From assembly GCA_944331815.1 (NCBI GenBank), contig CALVIQ010000042.1:1-25956 (forward strand): DNA of 25,956 bases, in the 5' to 3' direction. Positions 1 to 7,135 of the stretch are shown here, one piece after another. The stretch is from an uncultured Bacilli bacterium (GTDB taxonomy: Bacteria; Bacillota_I; Bacilli_A; RF39; UBA660). A program made the position numbers and the translations under genes. The notes under the pieces are model-generated. The model ran no database searches and was not told the origin of the DNA. It saw nothing but the letters and a program-made list of their open reading frames with translations. The stretch's first letter is position 1. Every line of letters starts with the position of its first letter.

Positions 1-46
1 TTTATATTTTACACTATTTTTTGTAAAATTTCAAATTATTAATATC

Positions 47-72
47 AAAAAACGCCTTTATTATAGACGTTT
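47..72 (-). terminator. Rho-independent terminator after the small prepilin gene
   Basis: Read on the minus strand, a 7-bp stem (66-72 with 50-56, including one G-U pair) encloses a 9-nt loop. It is followed by a T run that starts inside the stem and runs to position 47. It lies about 115 bases past the stop of the 189-539 gene and faces the right way to end it. No coding sequence is seen in 1-188. Confidence 0.5.
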
Positions 73-188
73 CTCTTACATTTTAATTTCACATTATGAA
101 ACTGGAATTTACTTTTTCAATTCACGAACTTATTTAATTACCATAATAATTGAATAAAATTATATTTTTTATAATATGTAAATCTTAT

Positions 189-539
189 CTAACACTCTTC
201 ATCATATTTAAACTCAAATTGATTATAATCCTCTACCCATTTATACAATACACAACCTTGCATTGGTTCATTTGTTATAGGGTTAATAATATTTTCTTTC
301 AAAAATCCTGATGATATTAATGTTGATAATTCAATTTTATTGTATACAGTAGAATATAATAACTCATTTTTAATACTATATTCATAAGCTGCTTTCTCTA
401 TATTATGTATAACTTGTTCCAATGATTTTTCTTTACCATTTTTAATCGATTTATCAATTATTGGAAATGTTATTAATGATATTACTCCCAATATAATGAT
501 AACTCCTAATAATTCCACTAATGTAAAACCTTTTTTCAT
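189..539 (-). CDS. Type IV prepilin-like protein (pseudopilin), small
   Basis: The 116-residue product begins with a class III prepilin signal, MKKG followed by FTLVE. The prepilin peptidase cut falls after the Gly, and Glu is at mature position +5. A hydrophobic helix of about 20 residues follows. The rest is a short soluble domain with two Cys near the C-terminus. The frame is open to a GTG at 548, but that GTG lies inside the ribosome binding site AGGTGA, so the ATG at 539 is the better start. The neighbouring large prepilin has the same site spacing. Such proteins build type IV or competence-type pili or secretion pseudopili at the membrane. No assembly ATPase, platform protein or peptidase gene is in the window, so the machine served is unknown. 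Family assignment is firm; role is not. Confidence 0.85.
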   Translation of the reverse strand: MKKGFTLVELLGVIIILGVISLITFPIIDKSIKNGKEKSLEQVIHNIEKAAYEYSIKNELLYSTVYNKIELSTLISSGFLKENIINPITNEPMQGCVLYKWVEDYNQFEFKYDEEC

Positions 540-725
540 ATTCTTCACCTACCATTTTTTTATATAATATAAAAGATTATCTAGACATAAATTCATAATA
601 TATTTATTATAATATACAAAAATTTTATTTATACTAACAAAAATTTTTTTAACATCACAATTTTCAATACATATTTTGTAATTTATTTATTAAATTAAGA
701 AAATTCATATAAAAATTTAATTATA

Positions 726-2714
726 TTAATTGCTACACAATATAGCTCGAGAGGTAGTACCTCCACTTACAAAACCAGAAAAAGATGAAAAATTAAACAT
801 ATTTCCAGAATAACCACGATAAAACCAATGATTATTTAAATTAGAAAATCCAATTCCAGTTCCTAATATCTCTTTTGTCGCATCGCCTAATTTTCCTAAA
901 TTAGCTGATGTTGAACTACTATAACTATAGCTATCATAATATTTACTATCTAAAATATCAGTAAATCCTGAATTATTTGCATGAAAATCACCATTACTAT
1001 CTACTTTATTTGCCATAACTATCTCATCCCCTAAACCTGCCATATCATAAACACCATAAATATTACCTGTTGTACTTGCTTTTCCACCTTGTTCAGCATT
1101 TTTTATAGAATCATAGCCATCTTTGATAACTAAATTGCTAACATATCTATTACTTGGACCACCTGCTAAAATTAGAAAAAATTCTAGTTTATATTCACCT
1201 GGATATAAATTCAAAGATATATTTTTAGTTATTGGTATATTAGAAGGAAGTCCATCTTCACCGCCATTACAAATCATATTGTCTCTAATTCTTTTACCAA
1301 TATATTTGTATTCATCCTTAGATAACGAATAACTAAAACAACTATCAAATGCTCCTAAATCTTCATTAGTATAATCAAAACTTATTGTACCAAATTTATT
1401 TATAGTAAATGTAAAAATTAAGTTTCCATTCGTAGCACTTTCATCATCTTCAAAAGACCAAACACCATTAATATTTTTCCATAAACCTGTAGCAGTCACT
1501 GTTGGGGTTACATTTTTTCCAGTGCCAGTTAAATTGTTAACATCACTGCCATCATATCCATATTTTTCACCTTGTCCAGTAAAAAAATTATTATTTTGTT
1601 GTTGAACTTGTTCACATACACCATTATTACAACGACCATATTTCGAATTAGTTAAATATGATACTGCACCATATTCCATATTTTTTATCATATGACTATT
1701 ACCATTATTAATAGAATAAATTGTCTCAATATTTTTTATTGAAGTAAAATAATTAGAAGTGCTAGAATATCGCCATGAATTAACATTTGGCTTAATTTTT
1801 ACTGGTAATACTTCATCACAATATTCAATAAAATCATTACTATTATTATTACACACGGCATCACTGGTACTTACTTCAAACTTTCCAATCCAGAAACCAT
1901 TTAATTCTTTATCACCAAAAGTAAATGCTGGATGTGTATACCAATTTCCGTTAACTGCATTTATACATTCTTCACTATTAGTACCAGACCCACTAATTTT
2001 GTCACTGCAACTAACAGTACCAGTAGTTGAAGTATCAGTTTCAAATTCTATTTGTATTTCTGGCAAACTTGCTTGTTCACCACTAACATTAAATAATTGA
2101 TATTTAAATCTCGGTATCCACACATACCATAATGCTATCTCGGTTTCATATACTATATCCCCAATATTTTTAGTTATATTTTCTTCTAATATCACAGCAT
2201 TAGCCCATTCTTTTTTATCATAGTCATACCATTTTTGCATAATATCTGCTACTATCCAATTAGTTCCATCATATTTAATAGCAACCATATTATCTAATAA
2301 TTCTGGTCTATTAGCTCCACTATTATCGTGATAATAGGGATCATAGACATATTCAGTGCAATCATTATTCATATTATATGCATAACCATTATTTTCAACT
2401 TTAATTTCAATTTTACTATCAAGTGATATTTCTTCACCAGTAACTGAATCATATACTTTAGTTGGTAAATATTCTTTTGATACTAAAGTATTTAAAGTTA
2501 CACAATATATATTACCATTATTTTTGGGAAAATCATTTAAGTTCTCAGATATGTATAAATCAACTGCATTATATAATATTTCTTTGCTTGCATTACTTAA
2601 TTCAATTTTTGTTTTTCTAATTGAATTTAATATAGGTGGAAAAGCTAATAATGCTATTAAAGCAAGTATTATTACAACCCCAATTAATTCCACTAATGTA
2701 AAACCTTTTTTCAT
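726..2714 (-). CDS. Large prepilin-like surface protein with FGE/C-type-lectin-like C-terminal domain
   Basis: The 662-residue product opens with the same class III signal as its neighbour (MKKG, then FTLVEL, Glu at +5) and a hydrophobic helix at about 5-26. A pilin-like region follows to about 120. From about 140 to the end it resembles the formylglycine-generating-enzyme/sulfatase-modifying fold: GFWIGKFEVS at 273-282, NIYGVYDMAG at 551-560, and RGYSG near 633 close to the end. About 130 residues (roughly 400-530), rich in predicted beta strands, are inserted between the halves of this domain and may be a binding module. The catalytic cysteines of true FGE are not evident, so a binding or adhesive role is more likely than enzymatic. 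The ATG at 2714 has AGGTGA seven bases upstream and a good SigA-type promoter. It could be a tip-located minor pilin or adhesin; that is inference. Confidence 0.8.
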   Translation of the reverse strand: MKKGFTLVELIGVVIILALIALLAFPPILNSIRKTKIELSNASKEILYNAVDLYISENLNDFPKNNGNIYCVTLNTLVSKEYLPTKVYDSVTGEEISLDSKIEIKVENNGYAYNMNNDCTEYVYDPYYHDNSGANRPELLDNMVAIKYDGTNWIVADIMQKWYDYDKKEWANAVILEENITKNIGDIVYETEIALWYVWIPRFKYQLFNVSGEQASLPEIQIEFETDTSTTGTVSCSDKISGSGTNSEECINAVNGNWYTHPAFTFGDKELNGFWIGKFEVSTSDAVCNNNSNDFIEYCDEVLPVKIKPNVNSWRYSSTSNYFTSIKNIETIYSINNGNSHMIKNMEYGAVSYLTNSKYGRCNNGVCEQVQQQNNNFFTGQGEKYGYDGSDVNNLTGTGKNVTPTVTATGLWKNINGVWSFEDDESATNGNLIFTFTINKFGTISFDYTNEDLGAFDSCFSYSLSKDEYKYIGKRIRDNMICNGGEDGLPSNIPITKNISLNLYPGEYKLEFFLILAGGPSNRYVSNLVIKDGYDSIKNAEQGGKASTTGNIYGVYDMAGLGDEIVMANKVDSNGDFHANNSGFTDILDSKYYDSYSYSSSTSANLGKLGDATKEILGTGIGFSNLNNHWFYRGYSGNMFNFSSFSGFVSGGTTSRAILCSN

Positions 2715-2731
2715 ACTATCACCTATTATTA

Positions 2732-2760
2732 ATTTTATATCATTTATTTTATTAAGTCAA
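2732..2760 (-). promoter_or_regulatory. SigA-type promoter of the large prepilin gene
   Basis: On the minus strand TTGACT (2755-2760) and TAAAAT (2732-2737) are separated by 17 bases, about 20 bases before the ATG at 2714. It is back to back with the candidate spoIIIAH promoter. Confidence 0.6.
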
Positions 2761-2763
2761 CAA

Positions 2764-2791
2764 GTATATTTTAAATAGAAATGAATATAAT
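2764..2791 (+). promoter_or_regulatory. Candidate SigE-like promoter of spoIIIAH
   Basis: GTATATT (2764-2770), 13 bases, then AATATAAT (2784-2791), then 17 bases to the ATG. The same boxes, spacing and distance to the start occur before spoVID, and a weaker copy before gerM. The pattern is close to the known SigE consensus (ATATT-type -35, CATACA.T-type -10). The implied leader is very short, which is a weakness of the call. Confidence 0.4.
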
Positions 2792-2808
2792 TTGATAGGT
2801 GAATATTT

Positions 2809-3300
2809 ATGATAAATAAAAAAAGTATTTGGTTTTTAACTTTATTTAGTCTTATTTTAGTTTTAAGTGTTTATTATATAACTATGCCTAGTGAATTATT
2901 AATTAGTACAAATGGTAATTATGTAGAAGAAGATGAACCAACTACCAATATAACTGAAAGTACAATTTTAGTGGCATTAAGATTAGAAGCAGAAGAAGAA
3001 TTATTAAAAGAAATGGAAAATCTTCAATTAATATTAAATGGTGATGGAAGTATTGAAGAAAAAAATGAAGCATTTGATAAAATGAAAGAATTGAATATGA
3101 ATAAAGGTGAACAAGAAAAATTAGAAAATAAAATAAAAGAAGTATATAATTTAGAAAGTTTTGTCAGAATTAAAAATAATCAAATTGAAATAACTGTAGA
3201 AAAAGAAGAAAATGATTCTACATTAGCTAATAATATAATGCGTACTATTCAAGGGTTATATGAAGAAGAAAAATATATAACAGTTAAATTTGTTAAATAG
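2809..3300 (+). CDS. spoIIIAH: SpoIIIAH-like stage III sporulation protein
   Basis: The 163-residue product has a short basic N-terminus, one membrane helix at about 7-27 whose pattern (KSIWFLTLFSLILVLSVYYI) is typical of SpoIIIAH, an acidic linker, then a helical and beta C-terminal domain from about 60 that fits the ring-building YscJ/FliF-like fold. In Bacillus, SpoIIIAH sits in the mother-cell membrane and binds SpoIIQ from the forespore, forming the A-Q channel or feeding-tube complex. It is normally the last gene of the spoIIIAA-AH operon. Here it stands alone and is followed by gerE and gerM. The ATG at 2809 has TAGGTGA just upstream. No terminator is evident before gerE, so read-through into gerE is possible. 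Confidence 0.88.
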   Translation: MINKKSIWFLTLFSLILVLSVYYITMPSELLISTNGNYVEEDEPTTNITESTILVALRLEAEEELLKEMENLQLILNGDGSIEEKNEAFDKMKELNMNKGEQEKLENKIKEVYNLESFVRIKNNQIEITVEKEENDSTLANNIMRTIQGLYEEEKYITVKFVK

Positions 3301-3312
3301 GCTTTTTCTCTC

Positions 3313-3339
3313 ACTTATTTTTTTAAGGTACATAGAATA
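3313..3339 (+). promoter_or_regulatory. Candidate SigK-like promoter of gerE
   Basis: A perfect CATANNNTA box (CATAGAATA, 3331-3339) has AC (3313-3314) 16 bases upstream, 41 bases before the gerE start. Bacillus gerE is known to be SigK-dependent and the SigK consensus is AC and CATANNNTA, usually quoted about 16-17 bases apart. The same arrangement is found before the small gene at 11736. Confidence 0.45.
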
Positions 3340-3365
3340 ATATGAAGAACTATAAACCACCTTAA
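3323..3365 (+). repeat. Inverted repeat in the gerE leader
   Basis: TTAAGGT (3323-3329) is complementary to ACCTTAA (3359-3365), and inside it ATAG (3332-3335) is complementary to CTAT (3350-3353). It surrounds the candidate -10 box and ends just before the gerE ribosome binding site. There is no T run after it, so it is not a standard terminator. It could be an operator or chance. Confidence 0.35.
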
Positions 3366-3380
3366 GGAAGTGAGGATATT

Positions 3381-3587
3381 ATGTCTAAAAGTGTTTTGAC
3401 AAAAAGAGAAAAACAAGTTTTTGATTTGTTAGTATCAAATAAATCTACAGAACAAATTGCAGAAAAATTAGGAATAAGTGAAAAAACAGTTAGAAATCAT
3501 ATTTCTAATGTTATGCAAAAACTTGGCGTTAAAGGACGTGCTGGAGCTGTCATAGAACTTTTAAAATTAAAGGAAATTTCATTATAA
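3381..3587 (+). CDS. gerE: GerE, LuxR-type late sporulation transcription regulator
   Basis: The 68-residue product is a stand-alone LuxR/GerE helix-turn-helix. It starts with LTKREKQVFDLLV and contains EQIAEKLGISEKTVRNHIS, followed by VMQKLGVKGRAGAVIELLK. This matches Bacillus GerE nearly end to end, including the NxMQKLGVKGR stretch that separates GerE from two-component LuxR regulators. GerE is the last mother-cell regulator: it acts with SigK to switch on coat and cortex genes. It is followed within 50 bases by gerM; the two genes are also close neighbours in Bacillus subtilis. The start has GTGAGG five bases upstream. A terminator hairpin begins on its stop codon. Confidence 0.92.
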   Translation: MSKSVLTKREKQVFDLLVSNKSTEQIAEKLGISEKTVRNHISNVMQKLGVKGRAGAVIELLKLKEISL

Positions 3588-3611
3588 AAAGGTATATAAA
3601 ACCTTTTTTTT
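3586..3611 (+). terminator. Terminator of gerE, overlapping its stop codon
   Basis: An 8-bp stem (3586-3593 with 3601-3608) encloses a 7-base loop and is followed by a T run to 3611. The first stem bases are the last two of the gerE TAA stop. The candidate -35 of gerM overlaps the 5' arm and loop. Confidence 0.8.
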
Positions 3612-3619
3612 CATAATAT
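3592..3619 (+). promoter_or_regulatory. Candidate SigE-like promoter of gerM
   Basis: GTATATA (3592-3598), 13 bases, then CATAATAT (3612-3619), then 15 bases to the ATG. It is a weaker relative of the spoIIIAH and spoVID boxes with the same spacing. It overlaps the gerE terminator, so the T run serves as promoter spacer. Confidence 0.3.
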
Positions 3620-3634
3620 TAATTAGGTGATTGT

Positions 3635-4585
3635 ATGTTAAGAAAAAAGATGATAAGAAAAATTGTTATCTCTACTTCAGCTTTATTTGCATTGTTTTTA
3701 CTTTATTTAATACCAAATGAAAAATTAGACATAAAACAAAATTTAGAATATGTTAATTTAGAAGTTGCAACAAACAGTATCTATTTGTTAGATAATTATA
3801 ATTATCTTGGTAAAGCAGAAGTTGTCGTTAATAGTAAATCAACTGAAGATAAAGTTAAAGAATTAGTTGAAATTTTAATAAATGGTGGTGTTGGAGAAAA
3901 TAAAATACCTAATGGTTTTAAATCAATATTACCTAGTGAAACTAAAATATTAAGTATTAAATATGAAAATAATTTAATTAAAATAGATTTTTCTAAAGAG
4001 TTATTAAATATTAATAAAAATTTAGAAGAAAAAATGATTGAAGCAATTATTTATACAATAACATCAGTTGATGAAGTTGAAAAAGTAATTATCTACGTCG
4101 AAGGAAATATTTTAACTAAACTTCCTCAAACAAATATAACTTTACCTAGTACATTAGATAGAAATTTTGGAATTAATAAAACATATGATTTTACTAATAC
4201 TAAAGACATTAATCAAGTAACTATTTATTATTTAAACAAACACAATGATGATTACTATTATGTTCCAGTTACTAAATATTTAAATGATAATAGAGATAAA
4301 ATTAAAATAATTATTGATGAATTAACTAGTACAAATACCTATAATACTAACTTATTAAGTTATTTAAATAGTAATACTGAACTTTTAGCCATAGAAGAAC
4401 AACCTGATATTTTAGAATTAACATTTAACTCCTATATATTTTCTGATGTTGATAATAAAGATATTTTAGAAGAAGTAGTCTATACTATTTGTTTATCTAT
4501 TAAAGATAATTACGACGTTAGTGAAGTAGTTATAAAAAATGAAGATGAAGAAATATTAAAAACTGTTTTAAAAGAAATAAACTAA
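3635..4585 (+). CDS. gerM: GerM, GerMN-domain sporulation protein
   Basis: The 316-residue product has a basic N-terminus and one membrane helix (about 9-25), then two GerMN domains, roughly 40-165 and 190-315. The first carries the typical run of G..IP.G..SILP..TKILSI. Bacillus GerM is a lipoprotein of similar plan that assists assembly of the SpoIIIAG-SpoIIQ complex and is needed for normal sporulation and germination. Here no lipobox Cys is seen after the hydrophobic segment, so it is probably anchored by an uncleaved helix. Finding it two genes from spoIIIAH fits a shared job in the A-Q complex. AGGTGA lies seven bases before the ATG. It ends at a strong hairpin shared with the converging glycosyltransferase gene. 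Confidence 0.85.
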   Translation: MLRKKMIRKIVISTSALFALFLLYLIPNEKLDIKQNLEYVNLEVATNSIYLLDNYNYLGKAEVVVNSKSTEDKVKELVEILINGGVGENKIPNGFKSILPSETKILSIKYENNLIKIDFSKELLNINKNLEEKMIEAIIYTITSVDEVEKVIIYVEGNILTKLPQTNITLPSTLDRNFGINKTYDFTNTKDINQVTIYYLNKHNDDYYYVPVTKYLNDNRDKIKIIIDELTSTNTYNTNLLSYLNSNTELLAIEEQPDILELTFNSYIFSDVDNKDILEEVVYTICLSIKDNYDVSEVVIKNEDEEILKTVLKEIN

Positions 4586-4599
4586 ATTAGATTTTGATA

Positions 4600-4629
4600 A
4601 AAAAATAGTTATTTAAGTAACTATTTTTT
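4600..4629. terminator. Bidirectional terminator between gerM and the glycosyltransferase gene
   Basis: A perfect 12-bp stem (4600-4611 with 4618-4629) has a 6-base loop, six A on the left and six T on the right, so it works on both strands. The TAG stop of the minus-strand gene (4621-4623) lies inside the right arm. Confidence 0.85.
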
Positions 4630-5796
4630 ATTAACTTTATGTTCTATTTTATCCCAAGATATATTTTTTTTAAATAGAGCTATTAAGGCACAATAGATAT
4701 AACTAGTTAAATAAATTGGATTATAAAATATTGTTTTTATTTTCATTTTATGACTCAAATCTAATTTATCTTTTTTAATCATCTTTATAGTTATTATCAT
4801 CATAACCAAATACGATAAAATAATTATTGAAAGTAAACTAATAATTGAAATAAAATTAAAGTTCATAAACAATAATACTATATTTTTTAACATAAATATA
4901 ACTATTCCAATAATTATATATATAAATGCTCTAACACCTAAACAAACACTATATTTAGATCCATAATTTGGCTGTTTTAAATTTTTTAAAATTAATGGAA
5001 TATATTTTTTTCTTGCTTCAAAATACCCTTTTATCCATCTTACTCTTTGCTTTATTGTTTGACTAAATTCTGTTGGTTGTTCATCATAAAATATAGCTTT
5101 ATCATTATAATACGAAGTCATATTATTTAAAATACTATACAAACTTAATTCATAATCTTCTGTTAATGTATGAAAAGGATATCCTTGCCATTTTTTAATC
5201 CAAGAACCTTTAATATAAAATCCTGTACCTGATACTATTATATTTGCATTATGTTTATTTCTAAAATCATTACCTAAAGTATTAATCATTGAAAATGTTA
5301 AACTAGAACATGCAGCTATTATATTATCATTACCATTTTTGCAATTTCTATAACCTACTCCAATATCATAACCCTGTTCATAAGTTTTTTTCATTTCTTT
5401 AAAGAAATTTTTATCTACTACATTATCCGCATCAAATATAAAATATAAATTATAATCTTTTATTTGTTTAATAGCTTCATCTAAAGCATATCCTTTTCTT
5501 TGTCTTTTTGTTGTTCTTAAAATAACATTAACATTATATTTTTTACAGATATCCACAGTTTTATCTTTTATATCTTCTACTATAACATAAACATCTTCCA
5601 TATTCACTAACAATTTTAAACTCTGTAATAATCCTTCTATAACTTTACTTTCATCACGTGCCGGAATCAAAACACAAAAATTATAATCATCTTTATTTTC
5701 AATTAACGTATTTTTATTTTTTCTAATGTTTATATTACCTAATATCAATAAAATTATTCCCAAAAATATAAATATTAAACAAATTAAATCAATCAT
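4621..5796 (-). CDS. Membrane glycosyltransferase, family 2 (processive type)
   Basis: The 391-residue product has an N-terminal helix (about 3-21), a GT-A domain, and several C-terminal helices (about 281-345 and near 365). The family's acidic signature is present in order: IPARDES near 44, DAD at 122-124, TED at 212-214, and QRVRW at 250-254, matching the D, D, D, QxxRW pattern of processive GT2 enzymes such as cellulose, hyaluronan or poly-GlcNAc synthases. It likely moves a sugar from a nucleotide donor to a cell-surface polymer or lipid at the inner leaflet. It starts two bases after the stop of the upstream membrane gene, with GGGAG in that gene's 3' end, so the two are co-translated. 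The sugar cannot be told from sequence. Confidence 0.85.
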   Translation of the reverse strand: MIDLICLIFIFLGIILLILGNINIRKNKNTLIENKDDYNFCVLIPARDESKVIEGLLQSLKLLVNMEDVYVIVEDIKDKTVDICKKYNVNVILRTTKRQRKGYALDEAIKQIKDYNLYFIFDADNVVDKNFFKEMKKTYEQGYDIGVGYRNCKNGNDNIIAACSSLTFSMINTLGNDFRNKHNANIIVSGTGFYIKGSWIKKWQGYPFHTLTEDYELSLYSILNNMTSYYNDKAIFYDEQPTEFSQTIKQRVRWIKGYFEARKKYIPLILKNLKQPNYGSKYSVCLGVRAFIYIIIGIVIFMLKNIVLLFMNFNFISIISLLSIIILSYLVMMIITIKMIKKDKLDLSHKMKIKTIFYNPIYLTSYIYCALIALFKKNISWDKIEHKVNKK

Positions 5797-5798
5797 AT

Positions 5799-6485
5799 TT
5801 AATCTCCCTTTGTAAATGACATATTAGGAAAATATTTTTCCAAAAATTCATCAGGATAATGTTTATCCAAAAATTTACCATATGGTGTAACAGCAGGAAT
5901 ATTATTATTTCTTAAATTTTGTCTTATTATAGCAGACCAAGAGATAGTCATATTAATAACCATAAAAACAAACAAAATATTAACCAATAACTTCCCTAAA
6001 TTATATGGTATTTTCTCTATTTTAGAAGATACAAAAGGATATAAATATTTTACAAATAAAAAACTAAATATTCCCCATACAAACATATATGGAATAGTGG
6101 TTCTACCATTGATATTTAAAAATCTATTAGAATAATCCCATGAAATAGAATTAGTAAATGTTTCTTGTAAAAATCCAACAAAATATTCGATTCCACCACC
6201 TAATAAAGCTCCATAAAAAATAGTTTGATACCATTTATGATTTTTATCTGCCAACAAACTTACAATTATAACTGCTCCAAATCCATAAATAACATTAAAC
6301 GGACCATATATTACTCCTCTACGATATTCAAAAATAATATTACCAGTTCGTGAATAAGTTAATAACATACTAAATATTTCTTCATATAAAGATCCAATTA
6401 TTGAACCAATTATAAAAATAATAAATAATTTATCAAAACAAATTCCTTTTGCAAAATTATTTTTGTTTTCTTTTAAACATTTCAT
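5799..6485 (-). CDS. CmpB/PF06541-type integral membrane protein (putative ABC transporter permease)
   Basis: The product has about five to six hydrophobic helices and the family's marks: RRGVIYGPFNVIYGFG near 55, then a G.EYF.G...E stretch with WDYS and NGR..IPYMFVWG. The family is widespread in Bacillota and is called a putative ABC transporter permease, but its function is not established. The frame is open to a GTG at 6497, but the promoter here would start RNA near 6502, leaving no ribosome site for that codon. The ATG at 6485 (228 residues) is preferred, although its GTGG-type site is weak. It is the first gene of an operon with the glycosyltransferase, suggesting an envelope role. Confidence 0.75.
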   Translation of the reverse strand: MKCLKENKNNFAKGICFDKLFIIFIIGSIIGSLYEEIFSMLLTYSRTGNIIFEYRRGVIYGPFNVIYGFGAVIIVSLLADKNHKWYQTIFYGALLGGGIEYFVGFLQETFTNSISWDYSNRFLNINGRTTIPYMFVWGIFSFLFVKYLYPFVSSKIEKIPYNLGKLLVNILFVFMVINMTISWSAIIRQNLRNNNIPAVTPYGKFLDKHYPDEFLEKYFPNMSFTKGD

Positions 6486-6508
6486 ATAACCAACCACTTC
6501 TAATTAAT

Positions 6509-6537
6509 ATTATACTATATATAAAAACAAATAACAA
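6509..6537 (-). promoter_or_regulatory. SigA promoter of the CmpB-like/glycosyltransferase operon
   Basis: TTGTTA (6532-6537) and a perfect TATAAT (6509-6514) on the minus strand, 17 bases apart. The predicted RNA start near 6502 decides the start codon of the gene below it. Confidence 0.65.
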
Positions 6538-6553
6538 ATTACAATTTTGTCAC

Positions 6554-6579
6554 AAATAAAAGAATAGATAAACTATTCT
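6554..6579 (-). terminator. Terminator of the holin-like gene, containing its stop codon
   Basis: A 7-bp stem (6561-6567 with 6573-6579) with a 5-base loop is followed on the minus strand by TTTATTTG. The TAG stop (6573-6575) lies inside the stem. Confidence 0.65.
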
Positions 6580-6803
6580 AATTTCGATTCTATTTGTGTA
6601 GATGTCTTGCTTACTTCTGCGGCAATTGCTTTAGCATCAATAGTACCTTGTACAATTCCATAAACTATATTGGCTATTCCAATTGTTACTAATGCTATTA
6701 TTTGAATCGTAGCATTTTCATTTGCAGTAAATAATGTGGCAACCGCTACAATATCAGTCATTAAAGTTGCTATAAACTTTCTAGATTTTATTTTTTCTAA
6801 CAT
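6573..6803 (-). CDS. Small holin-like membrane protein
   Basis: The 76-residue product has a KSRKF basic start, two hydrophobic helices (about 10-28 and 33-52) and a charged, polar tail. This plan, including the SRKF opening, is common in small phage-type holins, which make pores in the membrane to release an endolysin. The ATG at 6803 has a full AGGAGGT site. There is no endolysin, portal, capsid or integrase gene in the window, so this is either a remnant or a domesticated protein. It has its own terminator and probably its own promoter. Holin is a resemblance, not a proven function. Confidence 0.6.
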   Translation of the reverse strand: MLEKIKSRKFIATLMTDIVAVATLFTANENATIQIIALVTIGIANIVYGIVQGTIDAKAIAAEVSKTSTQIESKLE

Positions 6804-6838
6804 AAAATACCTCCTATCGTTATATTTTATGAAATTAT

Positions 6839-6860
6839 TTATAATTACAAATAATTATAA
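6839..6860. repeat. Perfect AT-only inverted repeat upstream of the holin-like gene
   Basis: TTATAATT (6839-6846) and AATTATAA (6853-6860) are perfect inverted arms around six bases, 36 bases upstream of the start codon. It could be an operator, but AT-only repeats arise easily at this composition. Confidence 0.3.
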
Positions 6861-6917
6861 AATCTATCATATAATTATTTATTAAAGAAATTTAAATATT
6901 TAATATTAATAATATAA

Positions 6918-6947
6918 TAAAAAAAGTCTTTAAAATTAAAGACTTTT
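6918..6947 (-). terminator. Terminator of tRNA-Arg
   Basis: A 12-bp inverted repeat (6922-6933 with 6936-6947; about 10 bp if a realistic loop is allowed) lies ten bases past the tRNA 3' end. A T-rich tail follows on the minus strand. Confidence 0.75.
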
Positions 6948-6957
6948 ATTTATTTAA

Positions 6958-7034
6958 TGGTGTCCCAGAAGGGATTCGAACCCCTGACCGCTGCCTTAGA
7001 AGGGCATTGCTCTATCCAACTGAGCTACTGAGAC
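6958..7034 (-). tRNA. tRNA-Arg (anticodon TCT)
   Basis: A full cloverleaf reads on the minus strand. The acceptor arms are GTCTCAG and CTGGGAC (one G-U pair), with a D arm around AGCTCAGTTGGATAGAGC, a five-pair anticodon stem with loop CTTCTAA, and a T arm containing GGTTCGAATC. The anticodon TCT reads AGA, the favoured Arg codon in this AT-rich DNA. CCA is encoded (6958-6960). It is a single tRNA gene with its own promoter and terminator. Confidence 0.97.
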
Positions 7035-7047
7035 AAGCAACGATTTA

Positions 7048-7076
7048 ATTATACTACATATATTTAGAATATTCAA
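7048..7076 (-). promoter_or_regulatory. SigA promoter of tRNA-Arg
   Basis: TTGAAT (7071-7076) and TATAAT (7048-7053) on the minus strand with a 17-base spacer, 13 bases before the tRNA 5' end. Confidence 0.8.
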
Positions 7077-7108
7077 GTATTTTTATTTATTTTTTTATAT
7101 TTTTTTGA

Positions 7109-7114
7109 TATAAT
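7109..7114 (+). promoter_or_regulatory. -10 box of galU
   Basis: A perfect TATAAT lies 21 bases before the galU start codon. No good -35 is seen, only T-rich sequence at the right distance. The predicted leader barely includes the ribosome site at 7124-7131. Confidence 0.45.
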
Positions 7115-7135
7115 TTATTAAAGAAAGGTGATATT

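Noticed and set aside
726..1000. Diversity-generating retroelement target in the large prepilin
   Set aside because: The C-terminal fold would suit it, but no reverse transcriptase or template repeat is in the window.
1123..2778. Plus-strand open frames opposite the large prepilin gene
   Set aside because: They are shadows in an AT-rich region with no ribosome sites; the minus-strand gene has clear family motifs.
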